From positions 20,006-84,005 of the forward strand of contig QAXH01002209.1 of NCBI GenBank assembly GCA_004335635.1: a stretch of DNA of 64,000 nt, written 5' to 3'. The DNA comes from Chloromonas sp. AAM2. Its lineage: Eukaryota > Chlorophyta > Chlorophyceae > Chlamydomonadales > Chlamydomonadaceae. Below the pieces are notes generated by a model. The model did no database searches, was not told the origin of the DNA, and saw nothing but the letters and a program-made list of their open reading frames with translations. Below, one piece after another: positions 20,448-30,999 of the stretch; position 1 is the first letter of the stretch, and each line of letters begins with the position of its first letter. The position numbers and the translations under genes are program-made.

Positions 20448-20569
20448 GCGATGGTCTGAACTTGGCAATGGCAAAACATACACATGTTTTGCTGACACAC
20501 AAGGAGTCCTGGCGGTACTACAGACCTACTCACACAAAGTGTCCTAGAACTTGCAAATTTCTTTTTTTT

Positions 20570-21597
20570 CTGCCGTGCCCTGCTGGCAGCTGGAGCCTGT
20601 ACTTTTGGTATTTTTGGTGATGGTCAGGTGCCAAACCATCTCCGCTTACTCTCCTTGCTATGAGTCGACCAAAGCGAACGCAAGACAGCAGTTGTAAAGT
20701 CACTTCTACGTCGGTTCTTGGGCTCATTTGAGAGCCACTTCAAGCGCCACACTATCCTGGGCTGATAAGTGTGGTTGGCAGGCTTGTCCAGTCAGTCAGG
20801 ATTTCAATTGATATCATGTAGGGAGGGCCAGTGTACTTGCCATTACCCAGACTTACTCAACAGTGGTTGATTCCTCACAACAGTGGTTGAAACCCCCTTG
20901 GTGTGTTGCCGGCCCGTGCACGCAGGCACCCAGGGCAACTGGCAAGTTGTTCCACCAATGCCGCAATGATTGCACAGGTTGACAGTGCAGCCAACAAGGT
21001 TTACATTGTGGCAGGCAGGCAGCCGCTGCTGGCCGACGTACACGCCATCATCTATGGCCTACTAGCACAGCTTGAGGCCAGGGGAAACGAGGTGGACAAA
21101 CCTGTGAACCCCCGTAGGTCTTCTACTATGCAGGCGCAAGCCGTCACGTCAGTGTACGTGTTTGCTCGCGATCATGTGTGTCTACATTCTGTAGAGAGCT
21201 TGCTGCCATGGCCTTGACAGGCATGGCATGAAACACCTTCCTCGCACATAAGAGGTGAGGAATGGGCTCTGCGCTTGGAAGACAGGGGGGCAGAAACCAT
21301 GTGGATTCTGGACGTGAGCACAATAGCTGGCAGGAAGCTCAAGCACAATAGCTGCCAGCAACGTAAACGCATCAGGTGATGATGTCAGAGGCCGTGATGT
21401 CATCAACGGTGATGTCATCAATTGTTACCCTGACTGCTATATATTGGTTCGCGTCGTGCGTTCGTGGATGCAATCAGACACTAACATGACATATCGTATC
21501 AGACACTAACATGACGTATCCTTCGTTGTGATTGATGTATCCTGCATTTTGTGGATGCCAATCAGCACAACATTGAACGATTTGCACATGTTTGCAG
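20570..21597. other. Intergenic tract, one unassigned open frame
   Basis: No gene is supported. A plus-strand frame around 20960-21110 contains VDSAANKVYIVAGRQPLL and DVHAIIYGLLAQLEARG, which reads like protein but belongs to no family I recognise and lacks neighbours. A 14-base unit GTGATGTCATCAA is duplicated near 21395-21421. Confidence 0.35.
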
Positions 21598-21725
21598 GCC
21601 CCATTTGGGGTCTAACGAGGTCTGCGGTCAGGATAGCACCTGGAGGGGTCGGCCACCACCATTACTGTCCTGGTGTGTCGCAATCCCCTTCACATGTAGG
21701 TTGGACGGGTTGGAATCCCTCCCCC
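21598..21725 (+). repeat. Dispersed repeat R2, copy B
   Basis: Plus-strand copy of the repeat at 17386-17516, from GGCCCCATTTGGGGTCTAAC to GGTTGGAATCCCTCC. It is inverted relative to copy A, so A and B flank a 4.1-kb segment containing element 1. The end resembles a tRNA B-box (GGTTGGAATCC) but no A-box partner was found. Confidence 0.8.
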
Positions 21726-22110
21726 CGTGTAAACCCAAGTAGACACATGACCAGTAGACTTTCCCTCTGTGGGGTGTCCGATTGAATCCAAAGCGCCCCT
21801 GCCTTGCACTCTGGGGTCTGTCTCAACCTCCTTGGTAGACAGTCCCATGACCCACATGGGTCACATAAAAATCATAACTGCAGATGCCCTACACTAGGTA
21901 CAAAGATTAGCCTACTACAGCGAAGCAGCGTGGACTTGAGGGTTGTGCAAGCAGTAAGCCACTGAAGGATGTTACCTTTCTTTCTGCCTGTTCCTTTCTG
22001 CCTTGGGGCCTGTTTCTGCCCCTCTTCTTTCTTGCTCAGGGTAGGTCAGGGCGGTACACATCCCGCTCTGTGTCCTGTGACGGCTTCCCTGATGTGACAA
22101 GCTGTATACG
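21726..22110. other. Unassigned spacer downstream of the rhodanese gene
   Basis: This stretch contains the 3' flank of the minus-strand rhodanese gene and a C/T-rich segment near 21980-22040. No coding signal, RNA gene or clear poly(A) signal was recognised. Confidence 0.4.
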
Positions 22111-23006
22111 TCAAGTAGTCTCTGGCAGGCCCTGTGCACGCCATGCCTGCATGCCGCCTGCCAGCTGATGGACGTCTGTGTAACCCTGCGTCACAACAAC
22201 AATGATGCAGAGTGCAGCACTGTCTCCTTGTGGACCAACCGCTTGATCAACTGATTTGTTACATCAGGTCTGACACGTTCACTGATCAGCAAACTCTGCG
22301 CTCAATAACTGCACTTGGACCAGTGTAGGACCTGCCAATAGTGAGTGACACGGTGGTGGAACTCTGTGTGCCCCAGCACTTTGCCCCAGTGTGTCCCAGA
22401 ACTGGCAAACTTCTTTTTTCTTGTACCCCTAACCTATTCAATGGACTCGAAGCTACAGCAGCGCGTGCTGTCCTCTGGCGACTTGGTTGATTGACCAAGA
22501 CACGCAACGTGTTCTGCGCTGGCTGTCTGTTGCCCCCCATTACTTGCCAAGGCAGTGTACCAGTGACATGCGGCCACCCGAGCACCTACCTTTTGTTTGA
22601 GCCATTTGAGTGCTCCAACCGACCTATGGGCACTCAGGCAGACAAGCAACATGGGCGTGTCCGCTTGCAAGCCCACAAGCACATCCTGCATTCTGTGGCC
22701 AACACAGCACGTGAAAGTAAGCCAATCTATGCAGTCGTGACCGGCCCAGCCTGCCCATTGCAGCCTGTTAATGCACGTAAGTGGAGACTGAATAGAACTT
22801 GCAACACACAAAAGCAACCATTCTTTTGGCAGAGCTGCGCGGCATTGTGCATGACTGCGCCGATTGCTGGCCTGTACCTTGACACACACCTGCTTCCAAA
22901 CGACCAAGGAGGCAGGAATGACGCGTTGACTGCCCCTGCAATGTGCCCTGCCTTAAACTCGCCTTCTGTACGCACATCTATGATGCGTGGGGCGGCTGCG
23001 GAGCGC
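22111..23006 (-). CDS. Rhodanese-domain protein (5' exon or exons not resolved)
   Basis: Single rhodanese-like domain, a fold that carries sulfur on a catalytic cysteine or serves as a binding module. Exons in transcription order: 23006-22890, 22692-22590, 22185-22111; phases agree and the stop is TGA at 22111-22113. Seen: RIIDVRTEGEFKAGHIAGAV (start of the domain), LLVCLSAHRSVGALKWLK (active-site loop with Cys) and GYTDVHQLAGGMQAWRAQGLP (C-terminal helix). The loop CLSAHRS replaces the usual CxxGxR pattern while keeping the Cys and Arg. The first exon listed starts after a CTGCAG acceptor in phase 2, so at least one upstream exon, probably with the start codon and perhaps a targeting peptide, remains unidentified. 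The second intron carries a copy of the dispersed TTTGCCAG motif. Confidence 0.82.
22392..22419 (-). repeat. TTTGCCAG motif, solo copy in a rhodanese intron
   Basis: The plus strand reads GTCCCAGAACTGGCAAAC followed by TTCTTTTTTC, the reverse complement of the motif that ends elements 1 and 2. No opposed partner was found inside the same intron. Confidence 0.75.
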
Positions 23007-23134
23007 CTGCAGTTACACAGCAGAACCAGTGCTGCCCACTTGATCAACATCACAACACGAACATCATAAGCTTGACCAACAGTATGACCAACAGCATTTG
23101 TTGCAAAAAAAAACAAGCCAGGTTTTCATTGCCT

Positions 23135-23183
23135 CGTGAGTTTTTCCAAGGCTGACTGGCCTGTCGGTTTCACTGAGAGCCAT
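23135..23183 (-). repeat. Repeat R3, minus-strand copy
   Basis: Reverse-complement partner of 20397-20447, beginning ATGGCTCTCAGTGAAACCGA on the minus strand. It lies just upstream of the rhodanese exons, next to an A-rich stretch at 23105-23113, but no donor site joins it to the rhodanese frame. Confidence 0.6.
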
Positions 23184-23983
23184 GCTGCGTGTTGATATGT
23201 CTTGCACTTGAAGTGGTGACAGCTCAGGCACTGCAGGCAGGCAGGAGGGGATTTGGTCCTTGCTTTGCATGAATCATCTCAGCTGCTCCCAGGCTCATCA
23301 GAGCTCTCAACAAGTTGATACCACAAGTCTGTTAGAGCACACTCTTGAACATCTTGTAACAGACGAGTCTTGTAAGTCTAAGGCTCTCGTTGGCTTTGTC
23401 CTTGCCACGACCTGGCTGCAAGAGCCTTGCAAAGGGAAACAATTTCGCGGTTGACACTGGGCGCATGTCTTACCCTAGCTGACAGGTGGTGTGCAAGGAT
23501 GACTGCTGTTAATTGCGACCGGGTCAGCAATTGTCCCATGACTGGTACTATGCATAGGGCTGTCAAGGTTGAGGTGTTGGAACATATGTCATGCAGTTAC
23601 GAGGTGTCGTGATCGCCCACCTGAACCAAACGTCCACAGCCAGCTCATCGTGACTCCGTGCCACCTGCTCGCTGTGCCTAGGGCTGATGCGATGGGTGAC
23701 AGGTGTGCAGAGGTCAGCCTTGGTCTCCCAGAGGTTAGACTGTGTTGTGAGTTTCGCACTGACAACTGACAATAGACATGTGCTGCTGTTCTTGCACTGA
23801 TCATGACAATTTGGTACGCACTCAAAATGTCCATGGTCTCTCCAATCAATTCAGCCCAATTCATCCACATAGGTCACTCCTGTTACTTCTTGGTAGACCA
23901 GGCTTGATCCAGGGTTGTTTCCGGGCCCCGGGGCAAGACACCGTCCTCGGCGTAAGAACGTCATCTGTGTCAGCGGTCGTGTC
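23184..23983. other. Intergenic region upstream of ATG5
   Basis: Roughly 800 bases between the divergent rhodanese (-) and ATG5 (+) genes. It must contain both 5' regions and probably the missing 5' exon of the rhodanese gene. Open frames such as 23378-23566 (-) and 23563-23772 (-) show nothing conserved. Confidence 0.4.
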
Positions 23984-26900
23984 ATGCAAGACAATTTCTC
24001 GCTGCCATCGAGCGCCGAGGACCCTCTCGCAACCACCTGGCGCTGCAAGCTGCCTGTGCGCGTGTGCCTGGCGCCAAACAGCATCAGCAGTCCCGTAGCG
24101 TTGCGGCCCTTCTACGTGGGTGTGCCATCAAGTCATTTGCATGTCTCATGCTGCTGCATGGGTGCATGTGCTGATAGGCCTCATGTGCAGGGTGTTGTTA
24201 CAGCTTGTTACAGGTCCTGGATGGTAGTGCACAAGATGAATTTGAATCCCATCAACAACTCTGTCTTTCTTTATTGTCGACCACCAGGGTCCAGAGTCAA
24301 AACTCGATCCCATGCCCCTTCTTCCCACCACGTTTTCATGACCCAGGCTCTGGGGCTCAATGTTCAATCAGTGGGCTGATGCACGAATACCACTTCATTG
24401 CATGAGTACAGTACCACTGTGTATCAACCCTTCCGTGCACAGCGGCACCATTCGCTATGCAGCGTTGTGCGTTGCCCCATGAGCAATCAAACTCATTCTA
24501 TGCGCAATCCATTGTGTGTTGCACGTCACTGAAGTCGGTTGAGAATATCCAAAGCCTTGTGTGTTATGCGTTTCATGCAGTTGCTAGCAGCTCGCCAGAG
24601 CTACGTTTCATCCATCAGCACTGCGATTTGGCCCTCAGTACAGGTAGGCAGGGCCATGCAAAGCTTCCAAGCAGCATGGATAAGCATCACACAGGTGTAG
24701 GCCATGCAGAGGCGGAGGTTACGTGGAAGATGCTCAGTCAGGGGCCCTTGGTGCAGGTACTGCTTGTAGGCAGCATGGATAAGTATCATACATATCTTCT
24801 GTTCCATTTGTGGGATGACGCAGGTGTAAGTACAGGTGTAGGCGTTGCGGTGGTGTTCCATGGGAGGTCATGTCAAACATGCCCACATGCCCACACACAT
24901 GCCCACACGCACATGCCCACATGCCCACATGCCCACACGCACATGCCCACACGCACAACACGTAAGCATAAACATGGTCAAGGAAGAGATGGCGGCGAAA
25001 CGGCTGCACATGAAGGCCATGCAGCACAAAAGCCACGTGAGAAGAGGCTGGTAGAGCAAGCCTGCCATCGTATGCAATTACAAGGGTTCTGTGTGAAGGG
25101 CACAAGTGGCGCATGAGTTTGTTGATGCATGAGTTTGTCATGCCAGGCGTAGGCATGCCATGCACTTTCTGCTCTCCACTGCGTGCAGCACGTGTTGCCC
25201 AAGCTGCCAGGAAACGTGCTGCCCAGACCTTGGCTTGACTACAATGGCGTGCCCCTCAAAAGGTCAGCACGTGCAACACGTGGACACGTGCCAGACCTGA
25301 ATTTACTGATGCATGTTGTTCATGTCCATTGAGGCAGCAGCCCTTGTACTGCATCAAAACACGCATCATTTAAATGGTCAGAGCTGTCGCAGAATCAGCG
25401 CTGGCACAGTACTTGATCAGCGACTGCAAAAGGTTCTTGCCAAGTCTGTGCACTGCTTCTGCTCCAAGTATGGTGTGTGCTGTCCATGTCCATGCGTGTG
25501 CTGTCCATGTCCATGCGTGTGCTGTCCATGTCCATGCGTGTGCTGTCCATGTCCATGTGTGCGCTGACCATGTGCATGTGTATGCTGTTCATGTTCTCCA
25601 TGTCCATGTCCTGCATGTCCATGTACATTGTGTGCAGTACATTGCCAGTGGGTGTCCTATTCGACCTGTTAGTGCCCGTCAGTGATGGCTATGAAGGGGG
25701 CGCTGCCCTGCCCTGGGCCCTGACCCTGCACTACACACATGCGCCGCCAGAGGCCTCCGTCAGCTGGCTGGCCAGCCTACCGCCGCACACACTGTTCATG
25801 AACTCACTCAAGGTATGTGTGTGGGGTTCAGCTCCCGTTGCATCTCCTCATTGACAGTTTCGACACTTCAAGAAGCATGATGGGTTGATGTGAGACACGG
25901 CACGCATTGAGAACGTTGTTGCAGTGGCGTAGAGATGACCTGGACGCAGTGGAAGTGTTCATGACCAGCTGAAAGGTCTTGCGTTGGTCTGACTACCAGC
26001 ACCATCTTCGTCTGTGCCTGATGGTCTACAACCCTTGCGTGCGCTTGTAGGAGGCGTGTCACATATGCAAGGGCGGGGAGGGCAGCGCAGCAGTGATGCG
26101 CATGGAAGGCGTAGCGCAGGTGTGCATGGGTGCTACAGGCCTTTGCCATTTGCGATGCAGGGTCCCCATGCTCAGCCCAGCAGTAGGGGTTGGCCGGTTC
26201 ATATCCGCACCCCTTCTTCCATAGCGCAGTGTTGTGTCGCGCTATAAAATAGAACATTCAGATCTCAATACTAGGATGCAACAAGTCTACTTGTTGGTGT
26301 GATATTCTGAGCGTGTTTCCATTGAACAATGTGTGACATGGGCTGTGGGCACCGGCAGCAAGGACATGCATGGGCAGAGCACTATCTGCGGGTAAGGCAC
26401 ACAATGTGACGCATGCAAGGTTGCAATCTGCGCTGACGATATTTTGAGCATGCAACGCAGGCATTGCGGAGCATGTCACCCGTGCCTGGTGCAATTCCCC
26501 TTCCATGCGTGCTGTTGCGCATGCAGGATGCGTTGTGGTCTGCAGTTGAGAAGTGCGACGTGGCCCAGTACGTTTCTTCCCTCTCCTCCCTGAGGGTGGT
26601 GCCCAGTGCTAGGTCCCAGGGGGCTTTGCCCGCTGCCATACCCATACGACTGCTCATGAGGCAGCCAGCCAACCAGCAACATGCAGGTGAGAAACGACTG
26701 TGTACAACCATGCTGTGGCGCCAGAATTGCAACAGGCCGCTCAACAGTCTGTTCTGCCAACTCGCCATGCTTGAGCTGATATTCCTTATGAGTCTGACGG
26801 AGGGCGCCTTGAACCTCTTCACATGAAGCCAGACTCCATCCAACCACGCTGCAGATTGTCAGGCTCAGGCCAAGACCATTTAATTGTTCTGTCCAGTACC

Positions 26901-28040
26901 CCCCAGTTTTTCCTGTGTGAAGCGGAAAGGTTCCCAAACCATGGGTTTGTTGCTACTCAGAGCGTCATCAGAGCGTCTTAGCGTCATCAGAGCGTCTTTA
27001 CGGAGTGTGCCAGCCAGCAGGTCATCTTTGAGCTGAGCAACTTCACCGACACTTCTGAGTACACGCCACTTGCTTGTCACAGTTGTGATCCTGGCCTTAT
27101 TTGTTGTCTGGTTTCATGTTACAGGCACGCTTGCATGCCACACTGGCATCTTGACCTTGGCTCCTTGACGAAGTCTGGTGGCCTGGTGCTTCATGTGCTA
27201 TGTGCAGGAGAGGCAGTGGTACCAGGGCCGTCAGATGCGGGCGTGTGGGACAGCGTTGTGTGCACCTCCCGCCCCATACCCGCATGCACACCCTCGTGCG
27301 CATGGACCACACTGGGCGACCTCATGCACGCCATGCTACCCGCGCTCTTCCCTGAGCCCACACCACACCCAGCAGGCCCACTGCCTGTGGTTCAGCTTGC
27401 TGAAGCAGCACCAGTGCTTCAAGCTGAAAGCCGAGCAGTAGATGATGCAGTGGTGCAGCAAGCTGTGGATGGTGATGCAGGTTTGCACGAGTCTAAGGCA
27501 GGCGCCGGTGAGACAGTTGTTTCGGTTGGATCGGTAACAGATGGGGCTGCGCAGGCACTTGATCCCGTGGTGCAGTCAGCTGTGCAGTCACGTGCATCAG
27601 TGGATCAGAATCAAGGCATGCAGTCACCTGATGGCACTGGTTTAGCAGCAGAAAACTCTTCAGCAGCAGGGCCTATCCTTGAAGGGGACGGCAACGAGTT
27701 TCAGTCAGCCAGCCTAATCTTGCAGCCACCAGCTGATGCATCATCCCAGCAGGGGGCTGCTGAAAGCACAGGCCAACCGGCACAGTCAGGGCAGCAGGGC
27801 ATACCGTCACTACTCACCATCCCCCTCACAGTCAGCTTGACAATACCAGGCAGGGAACGGCTTCAAGGCACAGGTGACCATGATGTGCAAACGCATGGGT
27901 CTGCGTTGTGTGAGTGGCGTGTGTGTGGGGTTCAGCCGCCGCTTGACACGCCAGTTGCATGGTTGCATGCGCACATGCACGCACCTGACTACTTTCTCTA
28001 CGTTGTAGTGCGTGCTGATGCACACATACATCACCGGTGA
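23984..28040 (+). CDS. ATG5: Autophagy protein ATG5, 7 exons
   Basis: ATG5 is conjugated to ATG12 and, with ATG16, promotes ATG8 lipidation on the growing autophagosome. Exons: 23984-24115, 24581-24643, 25189-25262, 25638-25812, 26051-26119, 26527-26686, 27208-28040; phases agree, giving 501 aa. Seen in order: LPVRVCLAPNSISS and PFY/LLAARQSYVSSI (first ubiquitin-like fold), WLDYNGVPLK, LPVGVLFDLL, LPWALTLHYTHAP, FMNSLKEACHICKG, AIPIRLL, TSRPIP, TTLGDLMHAMLPALFP, and finally VQPPLDTPVAWLHAHMHAPD with YFLYVVV. Lys148, the last codon of exon 4 in NSLKEA, aligns with the lysine that accepts ATG12 (Lys130 in human ATG5). Oddities: about 180 low-complexity residues are inserted between LFPEP and the C-terminal ubiquitin-like end, and the usual PLKW tryptophan reads Ser at the exon 3/4 junction. 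Confidence 0.92.
24878..24957 (+). repeat. ATGCCCAC/ACGCACATGCCC minisatellite in ATG5 intron 2
   Basis: About 80 bases of alternating CATGCCCA and CACACGCA units. It is intronic and has no unique spacers between units. Confidence 0.85.
25473..25625 (+). repeat. 21-bp minisatellite in ATG5 intron 3
   Basis: The unit TGTGCTGTCCATGTCCATGC plus one base repeats about four times nearly perfectly from 25475, then degenerates into CATGTCCATG-like units up to the acceptor of exon 4 at 25637. The 21-base period keeps a frame open, but splice phase and family alignment show that it is intronic. Confidence 0.85.
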
Positions 28041-29411
28041 GGTGAGGTTTGCTTGATCAGTCCAATGCTTCCACATGACGGTACCTGCGCTCAATCGCTG
28101 CCAAACTGTAATGCGCATTGAAACATATTTCAGGTGGCGATTGCACATCACACCTGGTGTGCGGATGCCACAGTTCTCAGCACCAATGCTGTACTGGACA
28201 ACAGCAACTGCCATGCGATTGTTGCGCTGTGCTTCCAGCGTTTTGATGACTGTGTGAAAATGTTGGTTTGAAAATATGAGTGTATCTGGTGTGCGCAGAC
28301 CACTGCTTCATTTGGGTTACACACGGACATGCGACGGTACTATGACAACAGTAGGACTCTCCAGATGTCTGGCATGCACACAAATTCCTTACCATGACCA
28401 CGCCACACAGTCAAACGTACATATCAGCAGAAGTTATGTCGTCAGTGACTTATAAAAGCTTGGCTGCATCTTGCAACAGCCAATCGGCAGCAACCAATCG
28501 ATGCCACCCTTCAGCAGAGTAAAGCATGATCTGGTCACAAACTAACCAACAGGCGTGTTCGTGGTTTTGCGCTGTGTATCGTGCAGCCTCTTCATGCACA
28601 GCTCGCAGAACAGAGCCATGAAGGCATGCTGATCGGACACGTCTGCAGACTAAGCACCCCAATCCGAGCCTGATCAAGAATTGTTCTGATGAACTGCCAG
28701 GCAGCCTTCTTTGCATCAGCTTTGTCTCTTCACACTGGCATACAAGGCAACAGTCAGGATGGCAGAGAAGTGAAACCTACGGCTTGCCATGTCGTGAAAG
28801 CTCATGGTGCAGCACACCACACGTGACTGCGTCAGCCAAAAGAAACAAGAAAGCCAAGGCACAGCTTAGTCTACCTGGCCTTCACGCAACCAGCCTTGCA
28901 GAGTCCGGATACCTCGTGGGGCTCTTGCTCCACCCATGCGCATTGGCAGATGATGGCAGCACAGACCAACTGTTCTGAAAGCAAAACAACCGCAATCACA
29001 ACTCTATCTGCTTTGTGCTGGCCAGCCATCTTCTGGCGAGTGTGTGTCCATACCATGTGACACCATCTGCCTGTGTTTGGCGATGATTGCCAAGTGAGGA
29101 GAGTGTGCCATCTCAGTGTGCACAGCTGGTGATGCGCCAGCCCACCAGCCCAACTGAGGCACGTAGGCAGAGATCACCTGCCAGCGTCATAGACACCAAG
29201 GCAACCAGTGGACGCTGGCATCATCCACGAACGCTGAGAGAACGTTAATCTGTCTCTGAGGAGCAGTCAAGCTTCCTTAGCGCCTGTCCCGCGATGCTGC
29301 AAATCCAATGTCTGTAAGCCAAGGAGGGAGTAGTGTTAGACTGTCCCTGAGACGTTAAGCGTCCTTAGCACCTGCAACACACATTGGCTTGTAGTCCCTG
29401 TAGGCCGCTGC
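28041..29411. other. Convergent intergenic region, ATG5 to the plastid membrane protein
   Basis: This holds the 3' ends of two convergent genes. TGTAA, the usual chlorophyte poly(A) signal, occurs at 28107-28111, 67 bases after the ATG5 stop. An imperfect duplication (blocks CTGTCTCTGAG / CTGTCCCTGAG followed by CCTTAGCGCCTG / CCTTAGCACCTG) lies at 29243-29288 and 29336-29380. Open frames on the minus strand near 28450-28716 have no recognisable homology. Confidence 0.45.
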
Positions 29412-30999
29412 TCACAGACCCCTGGTGCCCTGTGTCTGGCCGTCACGCGGAGCCCGTGTGCGGGGGCCGACGGGCGGCAGGTCGTCCGACTCATCCAGAA
29501 ACTGCGGGCTCACGGGGGGCTTCTCGCGCCGCTTGGGCAGGGGTGCTCGCACCCGCTCGCTATCCTGCGCCCCCTGCTTCTTGCCCTGAACATACACACA
29601 CATACACATCAATCAAGAACATACACGTAGATGTCTGACATTCTGATGTTCAGATACATGATATGGTGTGACAGCCAGCCATAATTGTACCCTGGCCTAG
29701 GCTTCCAGTGAAAGCTTTATTTCTAGCCTAGCCCTGCAGTAAAACCCAGGCTAACCCCAGACTGAACCTATCCCACAGAATCTGGGGTGGTAGTAAGCCA
29801 TGCATTGACATGATGATGGATGCAGCAGACAATCATGACTGCTGTGCGGTTTCTGCTTGCTGCCTCGTCCATTCCACTGCCTGTCTATGACACGGCATGG
29901 CAAGCTGCAGCCATACCACCAGAACGGCTTGGCATGCAAAGCTTACATGCACCCAGGCAATGGGAACGTATGAAGCTGTACTTACAGTAGCCCGGGTTGC
30001 CCATGGGTGGTTGTCAGGCAGCTCAATGTCCTCCAAGGTGAACTTCTCATCACCCCTGTGGATATGTAAGTGTATTTACATGGTGTTCATGCAGTACTGG
30101 AACTGTGGAAGTGTGCACAATGCATGGCAAGCATGTTATTCTGGCACTCATCCCAGTACCCGAGATCGCTGCGGTGAGTGAGTGAGTGTGTGTTTATCAC
30201 ATCTGTGTCGTCCTACAAGTGGAACAGAAGATGGCGTAAACATAAATCGCGCATCTGCATGTCTCGCTCGGCCATGATTTAAATCAGGAAACCTGCCAAT
30301 CCCCTTCTAATGGTGTAAATCTGTGGATGAGTACTCATACAATACTGATAATGCGGAAGTGTGCACGTGCATGGAAAGCATGCATGCTGCTCTTTGAATG
30401 GCAACACAGAGTTCAAAAAAAGCATGGCTTACCGTTCCTTCAAGCGCCGCTCACGTGCAGCTGCAATCTGTGCTTCAGACAAGCTGGGCATTGGCGTGGT
30501 GTTCACATTCTTCATGACATCTGCATGAGCGGCGGTGGGAGTGCTAGAACAGGGAGGTGACATGCGCATGGGAAAAGCGCGAAAGGCATGGCATGAAGGT
30601 TACGAGCCCAGGCAGCTGTTCGACATGCGAAGACCCACCACTTGCGAATAAATCCCTGCGAAATCCATTCTGTCCTCTGTGGCTCTGAATGTCGAGCCGA
30701 TTGGAGGGCCTGCGTGTCAACAGCAGGGCTAGGGCTTTCCAAACCACAGACGATACTCGTGAGGGCGCAGGGCTTGCTCAACCAATAGGCACGCACCTGA
30801 ACTTATCACTGAGCTTTTTCAGTACCAAGACTGCCGCTAACCCCATAGCTGCATAGCCAGCAACAGCAGGAGCGGACGGCCCAGCGGGTTGGGGAGCCTC
30901 ACGCACGCTCACTGACAACCTGAATGCTTGACCATTGCCAGAAGACGTTGCACGGCAGGCAAGTCGTGTGCCCCGAGCTGACTGGGTGAGGAGCGCCAT
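29412..30999 (-). CDS. Predicted plastid-targeted single-pass membrane protein, unknown function
   Basis: Four exons in transcription order: 30999-30797, 30543-30433, 30055-29986, 29585-29412; phases agree, giving 185 aa. I do not recognise the family. Seen: an N-terminal stretch rich in Arg, Ser and Ala without acidic residues up to about residue 30 (MALLTQSARGTRLACRATSS), fitting a chloroplast transit peptide. Then come Pro/Ala residues and one hydrophobic segment, AGYAAMGLAAVLVLKKLSD (about residues 47-65). A charged helix, LSEAQIAAARERRLKER, and the acidic FTLEDIELPDNHPWATRA follow, ending in a basic/proline tail. The phase-consistent exons and typical donors support a real gene. The layout suggests an integral thylakoid or envelope protein with a soluble C-terminal side; that placement is inference. 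The first intron carries no repeat motif. Confidence 0.72.

Larger units (their letters stand above)
19714..20569. mobile_element. Element 1: inverted-repeat-bounded remnant with Polinton-type polymerase fragment
   Basis: The left end (19714-19752) is an A-tract, GAAG, then TTGCCAGTTCTGGGACAG and TTTGTGT. The right end (20531-20569), read in reverse complement, gives the same order with a few mismatches: A-tract, GAAATTTGCAAGTTCTAGGACA, then CTTTGTGT. The two make an imperfect terminal inverted repeat of about 38 bases. Inside lie a family B DNA polymerase fragment (minus strand), a short coding-like segment shared with element 2, a CA microsatellite and a short repeat shared with 23135. At 0.86 kb it is a deleted, non-autonomous derivative. 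No target-site duplication could be recognised. Confidence 0.65.

Noticed and set aside
21690..21720. A tRNA gene or tRNA-like T-arm in repeat R2
   Set aside because: A B-box-like GGTTGGAATCC is present but there is no acceptor stem, anticodon arm or A-box at a fitting distance; it is kept only as a possible SINE hint.
24878..25625. Short regularly repeated units resembling a CRISPR array
   Set aside because: The units are contiguous with no unique spacers, lie in introns of ATG5, and the genome is eukaryotic; they are minisatellites.
26382..26937. Minus-strand open frames of about 150 codons
   Set aside because: They overlap ATG5 exon 6, which has family-specific residues and correct splice phases; no homology on the minus strand.
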